A stretch of 64,000 bases of DNA from Gp7-AA6 sp036001245 (GCA_036001245.1 DASYUL010000132.1:1-64000), one strand, 5' to 3'. Shown: positions 41,075-49,747, numbered from the stretch's first letter. Numbers and translations are program-made. The notes: a model not told the origin generated them from the letters alone.

Positions 41075-42118
41075 ATGAGGAAAGTTGAATTCGGGATCCT
41101 GACGGCGGCGATCGCGCTCCTGCTCGCGACGGGGGGCGCGTCGGCGCAGACCTACACCTCGGACGTGAGCGATCGAGTGATGCCCTCGACGGACCTCGCC
41201 GGAGAGTGGTATCTCGGCCCTCACATCGGGTACGTGTTCATCGGCGACGATGAATTCCGCTGCAATTGCGACCTCGAACAGGAGGACTACCTGTTCTATG
41301 GCGGCCGGCTGGGCGCCTTCCTCTCGAATCACTTCGCGCTCGAGGTCACCGGTCAATATTTCCCCTCCGATCCAGACTACTGGGAGCTCACGCTCGGCGG
41401 TCTCTACGACTTCACGCCGAGATATCCCGGTTGGAACACGTACCTGGGCTTCGGCGGGGGCGTTTCGGGCGAGGATCCGTTCAGCGACGCGGTTCCGATT
41501 GCCTACCTCGCGTTCGGCTCCGAGTACCGCTTCGGCAAGCCCGTCGGCCTTCGCCTCGAGCTGAAGGGCGTCTACAACTTCGAGACGGATCTCGAGGATC
41601 GGTTCGGCACGTTCACGCAAGACAGCCGGCTCGATATTCAGCCGAACATCGGCCTCCTCTTTCACTTCGGCGGGCGCGCCGCGCCGGCGGTGATCGTGCC
41701 GCCTCCGGCTCCGCCCGAGGCGCCGCCGCCGCCGGCTCCGCCCGAGGCACCGCCTGCTCCGATGCCGCCGCCGGCTCCGCCGGTCGTGGCACCGCCGCCG
41801 CCGCCGGCTCCGACGACGGACACGATCGACTTCGATCGCGGCAGCGCGCGGATCACGAACATCGCGAAGGCGCGTCTGGATGCCGTGGCGCTGCGGCTGC
41901 GGGAGAATCAGAGCGCGACGGTCGTGATCACCGGATATCCGGATGACGGAACGGCTTCGGCACGCCGCGAGTCGCTCGCACGCCAGCGAGCGGAGAACGC
42001 GAAGGCGTACCTGGTCGAGCGCCACGGAATCGATGCCTCGCGGATCACGACCCAGACGGATCTGACCGATACGGCGCACCGCGGCCAGGCCGTGATCGTG
42101 GTGACGTTCAATCCCTGA
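41075..42118 (+). CDS. OmpA-like outer-membrane protein
   Basis: The 347 residues begin at the ATG at 41075, with GGAGG upstream. After the signal peptide (…LATGGASA) comes an eight-stranded OMP barrel (about 40–207), beginning WYLGPHIGYVFIGDDEF and ending IQPNIGLLFHFG. A Pro/Ala-rich linker (about 209–247) leads to a C-terminal OmpA domain for peptidoglycan binding (IDFDRGSARITNIAKARLDAV, GYPDDG, RRESLARQRAENAKAYLVERHGI). It anchors the outer membrane to the wall. The paired Cys CNCD (around 65) is unusual for a barrel loop. A strong terminator follows. Confidence 0.93.
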   Translation: MRKVEFGILTAAIALLLATGGASAQTYTSDVSDRVMPSTDLAGEWYLGPHIGYVFIGDDEFRCNCDLEQEDYLFYGGRLGAFLSNHFALEVTGQYFPSDPDYWELTLGGLYDFTPRYPGWNTYLGFGGGVSGEDPFSDAVPIAYLAFGSEYRFGKPVGLRLELKGVYNFETDLEDRFGTFTQDSRLDIQPNIGLLFHFGGRAAPAVIVPPPAPPEAPPPPAPPEAPPAPMPPPAPPVVAPPPPPAPTTDTIDFDRGSARITNIAKARLDAVALRLRENQSATVVITGYPDDGTASARRESLARQRAENAKAYLVERHGIDASRITTQTDLTDTAHRGQAVIVVTFNP

Positions 42119-42143
42119 TCGCCCGCGCCGCGCTCTTCTTCAG

Positions 42144-42169
42144 CCCCTCCTTCGGGAGGGGTTTTTTTT
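42144..42169 (+). terminator. Strong intrinsic terminator after the OmpA gene
   Basis: The stem CCCCTCC-ttcg-GGAGGGG is followed by eight T, ending the SdrD/OmpA transcript. Confidence 0.95.
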
Positions 42170-42195
42170 GGGGTTTTTTTTGGGGTTTTTTTGGG
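42158..42195. repeat. G4T8 tract: four G-runs separated by T7–8
   Basis: G4, T8, G4, T8, G4, T7, G3 in direct succession, starting with the terminator's right arm and ending at the first RAYT repeat. It has the form of an intermolecular or intramolecular G-quadruplex sequence and looks like telomere-type repeats. It may have arisen by slippage of the terminator tail. Confidence 0.9.
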
Positions 42196-42263
42196 TCAAC
42201 GCTGCATCGCTGCGTTGGGGTCAACGCTGCATCGCTGCGTTCAGGTCAAACGCTGATTCGGGG
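42193..42263. repeat. Left REP-like repeats of the RAYT element
   Basis: Two direct units of (G)GGGTCAACGCTGCATCGC (42193–42214, 42217–42239) are followed by a diverged third (AGGTCAAACGCTGATTCGGGG, from 42243). They are in direct orientation relative to the transposase gene. Confidence 0.9.
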
Positions 42264-42324
42264 AACACCGCGGGCTCGCGACAAGAGTTGATAGGACGCT
42301 ACTGTTGGGTCATCAGATTTGCTG

Positions 42325-43260
42325 ATGTCGCGCCCCCCGCGCCTGGAGTTTTCGGGGGCGGTGTATCACGTCATCGCGCGTGGAAACGAGCAGCGCGAGA
42401 TCTTTCGAGACGACGTCGACCGCGATTTCTACCTCCGACGGCTCGCGCACTATCGGGATCGATTCCGTTTTCGTCTCTATGCCTACTGCCTCATGACGAA
42501 TCACGTGCACCTTGCTCTTGAGACGGGGCCCGTCCCGTTGTCGAGAATCGTACTTGCGCTTCATGGCTCCTACGCTCAGGGGTTCAACCACCGCCACAAG
42601 AGAGTCGGACATCTCTTCCAGGGGCGATACAAGGCCCTGGTCGTTCAAAAGACCCCTTATCTCCTCGCGCTCATCCGCTACATCCACGCAAACCCCATCA
42701 AAGCGGGAATCGTTCGCGACCCCTGGGTTTACCCGTGGTCAAGTGATCGGTTCTATCGGAGGGAGCACCCACCCGACTGGCTCGATACGCGAGGCCTTCT
42801 CGAGCTGCTCGGCGCGGACCCCGGACGCGCGGCGCGTCGTTATCGCGCGTGGATGGGGCGGGCGGAAACGGAGGGGTATGAGGATCTGAAGCTGGTCGCG
42901 CACATCGTAAAGGGCGACCAGGCGTTCGCCCGAACGGTCTTCAAGGACGCAAGAGAGTCAGAGCGTCGGCGGACCTGGAGTATCGAGCAGATTGCCGACG
43001 CGGTTGCGGGCAAAGCTGGGATCGGTATCGAGGAGTTGCGAAGTCGTGCACTCTCCACCGATCGCGCCCGCGTGAGAGGCATCGTGGGCCACCTCGCCTG
43101 GAAGCACAGCCGCATTTCTCTCACCAAAGTGGCCGAGTTCTTTCGCCGGGACGGAAGCATCCTGGTCCGGGATGTCCACAAGTTCGAAGGTGAGCTTCGT
43201 CGACGAGCGGCGGTCAGGGAGGAGCTCGCAGAGATTCTGGAGGAGCTGGACAGCACCTGA
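42325..43260 (+). CDS. REP-associated tyrosine transposase (RAYT, Y1 HUH type)
   Basis: The 311 residues are read from the ATG at 42325 (a TTG at 42319 would add two). The N-terminal Y1_Tnp domain is typical: HVIARGNEQREIFRDD, metal motif H60VH62 (TNHVHLALE), predicted catalytic Tyr83 in GSYAQGFNHRHKRVGHLFQGRYKA, and RYIHANPIKAGIV. The C-terminal third (about 215–290: AVAGKAGIGIEELRSRALSTDRARV…LTKVAEFFRRDGSIL) resembles the DnaA domain-IV helix-turn-helix found in one RAYT clade. RAYTs nick single-stranded DNA at REP sequences. The gene looks intact. Confidence 0.93.
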   Translation: MSRPPRLEFSGAVYHVIARGNEQREIFRDDVDRDFYLRRLAHYRDRFRFRLYAYCLMTNHVHLALETGPVPLSRIVLALHGSYAQGFNHRHKRVGHLFQGRYKALVVQKTPYLLALIRYIHANPIKAGIVRDPWVYPWSSDRFYRREHPPDWLDTRGLLELLGADPGRAARRYRAWMGRAETEGYEDLKLVAHIVKGDQAFARTVFKDARESERRRTWSIEQIADAVAGKAGIGIEELRSRALSTDRARVRGIVGHLAWKHSRISLTKVAEFFRRDGSILVRDVHKFEGELRRRAAVREELAEILEELDST

Positions 43261-43261
43261 A

Positions 43262-43309
43262 TGCAGCGATTCAGCGTTGACCCCAATGCAGTGATGCAGC
43301 GTTGACCCC
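43262..43309. repeat. Right (inverted) REP-like repeats of the RAYT element
   Basis: Two units ending CAGCGTTGACCCC at 43262–43284 and 43287–43309, the reverse complement of the left and remote units. They start 2 bp after the transposase stop and end 19 bp before the symporter start, so they also occupy that gene's upstream region. Confidence 0.92.
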
Positions 43310-43328
43310 ACGATAGAGTGCGCGACGA

Positions 43329-44678
43329 ATGGCTGAGCGAGCCGATCCTCGAACGCGCTCCGGACGCCGCCCGCTGCCGCGGCACACGAAGATTTTCTTC
43401 GGACTGATCTTCGGTCTCGTGCTCGGACTGCTCGTCCACGAGATCGCCGGGGATGCGCCCTGGGTGCTCTGGAGCGTCACGAACGTCGCCTATCCACTCG
43501 GGCAGGTGTTCCTCCGCCTCATCTTCATGATCGTGGTGCCGCTCGTTTTCTCCTCGCTGGTTCTCGGAATCCTCGAGCTCGGCGACGTCCGCAAGCTCGG
43601 CCGGATCGGCGCCAAGACGCTCGCCTACACGCTCTTCGCGAGCGGGATTTCCGTGGCGATCGGGATCACCATGGTCAACTTCTTCCGGCCGGGTGCGGGC
43701 GTCGATCCGTCCGTCCGGGCCGAGCTCTCGAGCACCTTTGCCACTCAGTCGCAGAAGACAATCGAGAACGCGCAGAAAGCCCAGACGTGGACGGACAGCC
43801 TCCTCTCGCTCATCCCGAGCAACCCCCTGAAGTCCGCCGTCGAAGCCCTCTCGGGCGAGATGCTCGCGCTCATGGTCTTCGCGGTCTTTTTCGGAGTCGC
43901 GCTGGCGCGCATCCGGGACCCGGAGTCCGAGCCTCTCGTCGCCTTCTTTTCCGCCATCCAGCGGGTGTCGATGAAGATCGTCGACTGGGCGATGGCCATC
44001 GCTCCGATCGGCGTAGCCGCGCTCATGTTCGCGCTGACGGCGCGGGCCGGCTTCTCGGTCGTGCCGCGCCTCGGGGGATATGTGGGCGTCGTCGTCGGCG
44101 GCCTGGCGATCCAGATGTTCGTCGTTTATTCGGCGATTCTGAAGGGCCTCGCGGGCGTTCCTCCGGTCGAGTGGTTCTTCCGTTGCCGCGAGGTCATCCT
44201 GACGGCCTTTTCGACGGCGTCGTCGAACGCCACGCTTCCGACGAGCTTGCGCACGTCCGAGGAGAAGCTCGGGATCCCGCCGCGGATCGGGAGCTTCGTC
44301 CTGACCGTCGGCGCGACCGGAAACCAGAACGGGACGGCCCTCTTCGAGGGCGTGACGGTGCTCTTTCTCGCACAAGTCTTCGGGGTCGACCTGACGCTGT
44401 CGCAGCAGGTGACCGTCGTGATCATGTCGATCCTGGCCGGCGTCGGGACCGCGGGAGTGCCCGGCGGATCGCTGCCTCTCATCGTGATCGTGCTCCAGAC
44501 CGTGGGCATCCCGCCCGAGGGAATCGGAATCATTCTCGGCGTCGACCGTTTTCTCGACATGTGCCGCACGACCCTGAACGTCGTCGGAGACCTCGTCTGC
44601 GCGACCTTCGTCGCGCGCTCGGAGGGCGAGCTGCGCTTCCCCTCCGCGACGGCGGCGCCGATCGTCGCCGACGCCTGA
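43329..44678 (+). CDS. Dicarboxylate/amino acid:cation symporter (DAACS/SDF family)
   Basis: The 449 residues show the GltPh/DctA fold. HP1 serine-rich tip is TAFSTASSNATLPTS, TM7 is GATGNQNGTALFEG (NQNGT in place of the NMDGT of aspartate/glutamate carriers), and TM8 is GVDRFLDMCRTTLNVVGDL with Asp/Arg for substrate binding. It imports acidic amino acids or C4-dicarboxylates with Na+ or H+. The TM7 change affects a cation-binding motif, so the coupling ion is uncertain. Gene start and length fit the family. The upstream 19 bp to the REP repeats leave little room for a promoter. Confidence 0.93.
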   Translation: MAERADPRTRSGRRPLPRHTKIFFGLIFGLVLGLLVHEIAGDAPWVLWSVTNVAYPLGQVFLRLIFMIVVPLVFSSLVLGILELGDVRKLGRIGAKTLAYTLFASGISVAIGITMVNFFRPGAGVDPSVRAELSSTFATQSQKTIENAQKAQTWTDSLLSLIPSNPLKSAVEALSGEMLALMVFAVFFGVALARIRDPESEPLVAFFSAIQRVSMKIVDWAMAIAPIGVAALMFALTARAGFSVVPRLGGYVGVVVGGLAIQMFVVYSAILKGLAGVPPVEWFFRCREVILTAFSTASSNATLPTSLRTSEEKLGIPPRIGSFVLTVGATGNQNGTALFEGVTVLFLAQVFGVDLTLSQQVTVVIMSILAGVGTAGVPGGSLPLIVIVLQTVGIPPEGIGIILGVDRFLDMCRTTLNVVGDLVCATFVARSEGELRFPSATAAPIVADA

Positions 44679-44685
44679 CGAGGAT

Positions 44686-44713
44686 GGAACACGGAACACC
44701 GGACACGGGACCC
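44686..44713. repeat. 7-bp-period tandem repeat between the symporter and DUF885 genes
   Basis: GGAACAC twice, then CGGACAC and GGGACCC in register, fills the gap from the symporter stop (44678) to the ribosome-binding site of the next gene. Confidence 0.8.
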
Positions 44714-44731
44714 GGATAAAGGGAGATGACA

Positions 44732-46558
44732 ATGCTTTCTCGGGCGGGACTTCTCATGATTCTTCCGTTTCTCGTCATCGCGGCCGCGCCTGCGAAGCGG
44801 CCGACGAAGGCCGCGCCGGCCGCGGCGAAGAGCGCTGCCGCGTCGAAAGAGCTCGCGAAGTTCTTCGACGAAGAGTGGGAGTTCGGTCTGCGCGAGTATC
44901 CGGAGCGCGCCACGTACCTCGGTGACTCCCGCTACAACGATCGGCTGACCGACCTCTCCTTCGAGGCGATCGAGCGTCGCAACCGGCACGACGTGGAGGC
45001 GCTCGCGCGCCTGAAGAAAATCGACCGCGCTTCGCTCCCCGAGGACGACCGCCTCTCCGACGACCTGTATCAGCGGCGCCTGGAGCTCGCGATCGAAGGA
45101 CAGCGGTTTCCGACCGAGCTCATGCCGATCAACCAGCAGGAGGGTCTCCACAAAGATTTCGCGATCCTCTCGACCGTCACGACGTTCCGGACGGCGAAGG
45201 ACTACCGCGACTACCTCGCCCGGCTTTCGGCGTTTCCGAAGCAGATCGACCAGACCATCGCGCTCATGGAGCGCGGAAAGGAAAAGGGATGGATCTATCC
45301 GGCCGTTCCGCTGCGCGGTGTCGGCGACGCGATCCGCGCGCAGATCAACGCCGACCCGGAGAAGAGCGTTCACTTCGAGCCGTTCGAAAAGTTTCCGGAG
45401 GGAGTCCCCGAGCCGGACCGGGAAGCTCTGCGCATCGAGGGGCGCCGCCGGATCGCCAACGACGTCTTCCCCGCGTACTTGAAGCTCTACGCGTACTTCA
45501 CCCGCGACTACCTGCCCGCGGCGAAAAAAGAGGTCGGCGCGTGGGCTCTCCCGGACGGCGAAGCGTACTACGCGTACGCGATCCGCCACCACACGACGAC
45601 CAACCGGACCGCGAAGGAGATCCACGACACCGGCCTGGCGGAGGTCGCCCGGATCCGGCGTCAGATGGAAGACGTCTTGAAGAAGGTCCGATTCAAAGGG
45701 AACTTCGACGCCTTCTTGAAGTTCCTCCGGACCGATCCGCGCTTCTACTACAAGACCGCCGACGCGCTTCTCATGGGCTATCGCGACATCTGCAAGCGGA
45801 TCGACCCCGAGCTCATCAAGCTCTTCGGAACTCTGCCGCGGACTCCTTACGGAGTCATTCCCACCCCCGACTTCGAAGCGCCGACTTCGACGACCGCCTA
45901 CTACCGCCAGGGCTCGCTGGAAGCGTCCCGCCCCGGCTACTTCGTCGCGAACACGTACAAGCTCGAGACGCGTCCGAAGTACGAAATGGAGGCGCTCGCG
46001 ATCCACGAAGCGGTTCCGGGACATCACCTGCAGATCTCGCTCGCGCAGGAGCTCACTGGGCTCCCGCAGTTCCGCCGCCACGGCGGATACACAGCGTTCG
46101 TCGAAGGCTGGGGCCTGTACGCCGAGAGTCTCGGAGACCAGATGGGGTTCTACACGGACCCGTACTCGAAGTTCGGCCAGCTCACGTACGAAATGTGGCG
46201 GGCGGCGAGGCTCGTCGTCGATACGGGGATGCACTCCTTCAAGTGGGACCGGCAGCGCGCGATCGACTTCATGAAGGCGAACACGGCGAAGACCGAGCAC
46301 GACATCACCGTCGAGATCGACCGCTACATCGTCTGGCCGGCCCAGGCGCTCGCGTACAAGACGGGGGAGCTGAAATTGAAAGAGCTCCGCGCCCGGGCGA
46401 AGAACGAGCTCGGCGATCGTTTCGACCTCCGGAAATTTCACGACGCCGTGCTGCTCTCCGGCGCGTTGCCGCTCGACGTGCTCGAGACCCGGATCGACGA
46501 CTGGATTGCTCGGGAGAAGGCGACGAGCTCCAAGTCCCCGGTTCCAAGCACCAGGTAG
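44732..46558 (+). CDS. DUF885 family secreted metallopeptidase-like protein
   Basis: The 608 residues are read from the ATG at 44732 (AGGGAG 6–8 nt upstream; an ATG at 44726 is too close). After the signal peptide comes an all-helical DUF885 protein with the zinc motif H425EAVPGHH432 and downstream EGWGLYAESLGDQMG, the pattern of M32/M3-like gluzincins. Family members are predicted carboxypeptidases or oligopeptidases. The last ten residues (TSSKSPVPSTR region) and the TAG stop are encoded by a heptad repeat. Confidence 0.9.
   Translation: MLSRAGLLMILPFLVIAAAPAKRPTKAAPAAAKSAAASKELAKFFDEEWEFGLREYPERATYLGDSRYNDRLTDLSFEAIERRNRHDVEALARLKKIDRASLPEDDRLSDDLYQRRLELAIEGQRFPTELMPINQQEGLHKDFAILSTVTTFRTAKDYRDYLARLSAFPKQIDQTIALMERGKEKGWIYPAVPLRGVGDAIRAQINADPEKSVHFEPFEKFPEGVPEPDREALRIEGRRRIANDVFPAYLKLYAYFTRDYLPAAKKEVGAWALPDGEAYYAYAIRHHTTTNRTAKEIHDTGLAEVARIRRQMEDVLKKVRFKGNFDAFLKFLRTDPRFYYKTADALLMGYRDICKRIDPELIKLFGTLPRTPYGVIPTPDFEAPTSTTAYYRQGSLEASRPGYFVANTYKLETRPKYEMEALAIHEAVPGHHLQISLAQELTGLPQFRRHGGYTAFVEGWGLYAESLGDQMGFYTDPYSKFGQLTYEMWRAARLVVDTGMHSFKWDRQRAIDFMKANTAKTEHDITVEIDRYIVWPAQALAYKTGELKLKELRARAKNELGDRFDLRKFHDAVLLSGALPLDVLETRIDDWIAREKATSSKSPVPSTR
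46531..46558. repeat. 7-bp-period tandem repeat forming the end of the DUF885 gene
   Basis: CAAGTCC, CCGGTTC, CAAGCAC and CAGGTAG in register; the last unit contains the TAG stop. Same class as the repeats at 31497 and 35804. Confidence 0.7.
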
Positions 46559-46585
46559 CTCCGACAGTTACGCGTCCCCGGGTAA

Positions 46586-46611
46586 TTTCTCTGACCGGTC
46601 GGTCAGAGAAA
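46586..46611. promoter_or_regulatory. TetR-type operator-like palindrome upstream of the hcr-like operon
   Basis: Perfect 11-bp arms TTTCTCTGACC and GGTCAGAGAAA flank GGTC. The GACCGGTCGGTC core is typical of operators bound by TetR-family repressors. It is 44 bp before the predicted start of the small subunit gene. No TetR gene is in the window, so the regulator must be elsewhere. Confidence 0.75.
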
Positions 46612-46612
46612 C

Positions 46613-46640
46613 GCCTCTTTCCATCAGAAAACAAAGAGGC
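46613..46640. repeat. Inverted repeat just downstream of the operator
   Basis: GCCTCTTT and AAAGAGGC, 8-bp arms with a 12-nt loop, start 1 bp after the operator. It could form a hairpin in the leader RNA or be a second protein site. Confidence 0.6.
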
Positions 46641-46655
46641 TTACACTTCCCGAAG

Positions 46656-47234
46656 GTGAGTGAGTCCCCGAGTTTTGAGCGCGCGAAAGCGCACGTCGGC
46701 TTCACCGTCAACGGCGAACCGGTCGAGGTCGCATTCGCGCCGCACAAGACGCTCCTCGAAGTTCTGCGCGAGGACCTCGCGCTCACGGGAACGAAGCACG
46801 GGTGCGAGCTCGGGGAGTGCGGGACGTGCGCGGTCCTGGTCGACGGTCGCCCGGTCCTCTCCTGTCTCTATCTGGGCCTCGAGTGCGAAGGGCGCCGGGT
46901 GGACACGGTCGAAGGGATGGCGACCGCGGCCGGCCTCCATCCCCTGCAGAAGGCCTTTGCCGATCTGGGCGCCGCGCAGTGCGGCTACTGCACGCCGGGG
47001 TTCCTGCTGACAGCGAAAGCGCTCCTCGAGACGAATTCGCGTCCAACCTTCGGCGAGATCCGGGAAGCCCTCGCGGGGAACCTCTGCCGCTGCACCGGCT
47101 ACGTGAAGATCTTCGAGGCGGTCGAGCTCGCGGCGGCGTGGATGCGCGGCGAGGATGCGCAGCCGCGAAAAGAGACTCTTTACGGTACCGACTTCGACGA
47201 GTCAGGACTTCTTCCCGTGCGGAATGCGCCATGA
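46656..47234 (+). CDS. [2Fe-2S] small subunit of a 4-hydroxybenzoyl-CoA-reductase-like molybdoenzyme
   Basis: The 192 residues from a GTG at 46656 hold two [2Fe-2S] clusters. The plant-type ligands are C50xxxxC55xxC58…C70 (KHGCELGECGTCAV…LSC) and the xanthine-oxidase-type are C109xxC112…C144xC146 (QCGYCTPGF, NLCRCTGY). It transfers electrons between the molybdenum and FAD subunits. The product starts at VSESPSFERAKAHVGF; a ribosome-binding site is weak. First gene of a three-gene operon (small, large, medium), coupled to the large subunit by an ATGA overlap, downstream of a TetR-type palindrome. Confidence 0.93.
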   Translation: MSESPSFERAKAHVGFTVNGEPVEVAFAPHKTLLEVLREDLALTGTKHGCELGECGTCAVLVDGRPVLSCLYLGLECEGRRVDTVEGMATAAGLHPLQKAFADLGAAQCGYCTPGFLLTAKALLETNSRPTFGEIREALAGNLCRCTGYVKIFEAVELAAAWMRGEDAQPRKETLYGTDFDESGLLPVRNAP

Positions 47235-49747
47235 GCGAGTCGTCGAGCCGCGACCGAAAGCCCCCGCTTGAAAATTCTCAGCCGCCGCTCGCGGAGCGAG
47301 CGCCGCGGCGCAAGTCGGCGAAGACCCGGGTCGTCGGCCGTCCGTACGCGAAGGTCGACGCGGCCGCGAAGGTCACCGGCCAGACGAAGTTCGCCGACGA
47401 CCTGTTCCTGCCACGGATGCTGCACTGCAAGCTCCTGCGCTCGAAGGTCGCGCACGCCAGACTCCGACGCGTCGACGTCTCGAAGGTGCTCGCGATGCCG
47501 GGCGTCGTCGCCGCCGTCACCGGTCGTGATCTCCCGATCTCGTTCGGGATCCTTCCGGTCTCGCAGGACGAGCACGCGCTCGCGCCCGATCGGGTCCGCT
47601 ACGTCGGCGATCCGATCGCGGCCGTCGCGGCGGTCGACGAGGACGTCGCGTTCGACGCGCTCGACGCAATCGAGATCGAGTACGAGCCGCTGCCGCCGAT
47701 CGGTTCGATCGACGACGCGGTGGCGCATCCGGAGCCGCGGATCCACGACTACGGCGACGCCGGCAACTTCCACAAGCTCGTCTCGATGGAGTTCGGCGAT
47801 GTCGCGAAGGGCTTCGTGGAAGCCGACCACGTCTCCGAAGATCTCTTCTTCTACGAGGGCTCGACGCACCTGCCGCTCGAGCAGCACGCTGCCGTCGCCG
47901 ACTTCGGCCCCGACGGCAAGCTGACGCTCTGGTCCGCGACGCAGACGCCGCACTACGTGCACCGCGCGCTCGCGAAGGTGCTGCAGATGCCGGCCGCAAG
48001 AATCCGCGTGATCGCGACGCCCAACGGCGGCGGCTTCGGCGGCAAGTCCGATCCGTTCAACCACGAGATCGTCGTGGCTCATCTTTCCAGAATCACGGGC
48101 CGGCCGGTGAAGATCTGCCTGACCCGCGAGGAAGTCTTCTACTGCCATCGCGGCCGGCACCCGACACTCATGCGCGTCCGGACCGGAGTGAAGCGCGACG
48201 GGGCGATCACCGCGATGCACTTCCAGACGATCCTGGACGGCGGCGGCTACGGTTCCTACGGCGTCGCGTCCACGTACTACACGGGAGCCCTCCAGACCGT
48301 GACGTACAACGTGCCCGCCTACCGGTTCGACGGCGCGCGCGCTTTCACGAACAAGCCGCCGTGCGGTCCGAAGCGCGGGCACGGCACGCCACAGCCGCGC
48401 TACGCGCTCGAAGTTCACCTCGACAAGATCGCCTGCGACCTGCGACTCGATCCGGCCGAGATGCGAAAGGCGCACCTCGTCCCCCCCAATTCGCTCACGG
48501 CGAACTTCCTGCGCGTGGGCTCGATGGGGCTCGGGGCCTGCATCGACAAGGTCGTCGCCGCGTCGGGCTGGCGCGAGCGGCGGGGGAAGCTCCCGTTCGG
48601 CCGCGGCCTCGGCCTCGCGTGCTCCTCCTACATCAGCGGCGCGGGGCTTCCGATCTACTGGAACTCGATGCCGCAGTCCGGCGTTCAGCTGAAGCTCGAC
48701 CGCGGCGGCGGTGTCACGGTCTTCTGCGGCTCGGTCGACATCGGGCAGGGGAGCGACTCGGTCCTCGCGTACGTCGTCGCGGAAGTGCTGGGGATCGACC
48801 CCTTCGACATCCGGGTCATCACCGCGGACACGGACCTGACGCCGGTCGACCTCGGCTCCTATTCCTCGCGGGTCACGCTCATGACCGGAAACGCCGCGCT
48901 CCAGGCCGCCGAGCGCGCCCGCGAGCTCCTCGTCGAGGCGGCCGCGGCCAAGCTCGGTATCCCGAAGGTCCGCGTTGCCCTCGCGGAAGGACGCGTCTTC
49001 GACGTCGAGGACCCCGAAAGCGGCATGCCGTTCGCCGACGCCGTCGTGCTCGCCGAAGCGAAGTTCGGGACGATCGGCACCGTCGGCTCCTACACGCCGC
49101 CGCCTTCGGCGGGGCGGTACCGCGGCGCGGGCGTCGGTCCGTCACCGGCCTACTCCTACTCCGCCGCGGTCGTCGAGGTGGAGGTCGATCCGGAAACCGG
49201 GATCTACACGGTGCCGAAGGTCTGGATCGCGCACGATGTCGGGAAGTGCATCAACCCGGTTCTCGTGGTCGGTCAGGTCGAGGGGTCCGTCTACATGGGC
49301 CTCGGCGAGGCCATGATGGAGGAGATGGCGTATCGCTCGGGCGTCAACGCGAACGTCGTCCACAAGTTCCCGTCTCTGCTCGAGTACAAGAGCCCGACGA
49401 CGAAAGAGATGTCGGAGGTCGTGACCTTCCTCGTGGAGGATCCCGATCCGAACGGCCCCTTCGGGGCGAAGGAGGTCGGGCAGGGCCCTCTGCTGCCGAT
49501 TCCTCCCGCGGTCGCGAACGCCCTCTTCGACGCGGTCGGCGTCCGAATCGACGAGATCCCGGCGACCCCCGAAAAGGTCCACGCGGCGTTGAAGCTCGCC
49601 CGCGCGGGGAAGCCGCCGCGCGTGGGGCCGACGCGATTCCCCGACGTCCCGTATCCGCCGCCGATGCGCGTTTTGAGCCCGGAAGAAGGAGGCGACGGAA
49701 GAGCTCTCCAAGTCGCTGCAACAGGGGCCGGCGGGGTCCGGAGCTGA
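47231..49747 (+). CDS. Molybdopterin large subunit, 4-hydroxybenzoyl-CoA-reductase-like; catalytic Glu replaced by Gln
   Basis: The 838-residue subunit has the xanthine-dehydrogenase-family motifs: GQTKFADDLFLPRMLHCKLLRS, the moco loop GGGFGGKSD, LEQHAAVA and CGPKRGHGTPQ for cofactor contact, and GSVDIGQGSDSV. The C-terminal motif GAKEVGxGPLLP, which normally carries the catalytic base Glu, reads GAKEVGQGPLLP with Gln751 (codon CAG 49481). Together with a medium subunit that has the four-Cys insert, it belongs to the 4-hydroxybenzoyl-CoA reductase type, which reductively dehydroxylates phenolic CoA esters, but the Gln casts doubt on catalysis. The C-terminal 15 residues run into a heptad repeat that gives the stop. 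Confidence 0.9.
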   Translation: MSESSSRDRKPPLENSQPPLAERAPRRKSAKTRVVGRPYAKVDAAAKVTGQTKFADDLFLPRMLHCKLLRSKVAHARLRRVDVSKVLAMPGVVAAVTGRDLPISFGILPVSQDEHALAPDRVRYVGDPIAAVAAVDEDVAFDALDAIEIEYEPLPPIGSIDDAVAHPEPRIHDYGDAGNFHKLVSMEFGDVAKGFVEADHVSEDLFFYEGSTHLPLEQHAAVADFGPDGKLTLWSATQTPHYVHRALAKVLQMPAARIRVIATPNGGGFGGKSDPFNHEIVVAHLSRITGRPVKICLTREEVFYCHRGRHPTLMRVRTGVKRDGAITAMHFQTILDGGGYGSYGVASTYYTGALQTVTYNVPAYRFDGARAFTNKPPCGPKRGHGTPQPRYALEVHLDKIACDLRLDPAEMRKAHLVPPNSLTANFLRVGSMGLGACIDKVVAASGWRERRGKLPFGRGLGLACSSYISGAGLPIYWNSMPQSGVQLKLDRGGGVTVFCGSVDIGQGSDSVLAYVVAEVLGIDPFDIRVITADTDLTPVDLGSYSSRVTLMTGNAALQAAERARELLVEAAAAKLGIPKVRVALAEGRVFDVEDPESGMPFADAVVLAEAKFGTIGTVGSYTPPPSAGRYRGAGVGPSPAYSYSAAVVEVEVDPETGIYTVPKVWIAHDVGKCINPVLVVGQVEGSVYMGLGEAMMEEMAYRSGVNANVVHKFPSLLEYKSPTTKEMSEVVTFLVEDPDPNGPFGAKEVGQGPLLPIPPAVANALFDAVGVRIDEIPATPEKVHAALKLARAGKPPRVGPTRFPDVPYPPPMRVLSPEEGGDGRALQVAATGAGGVRS

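Larger units (their letters stand above)
42193..43309 (+). mobile_element. RAYT/REP mobile unit
   Basis: The transposase gene is flanked by direct units on its left (42193–42263) and by the same units in inverted orientation on its right (43262–43309), so the whole looks like a transposase with palindromic ends. The remote cluster at 6342–6414 consists of the same units without the gene, consistent with mobilisation by this enzyme. Confidence 0.8.
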
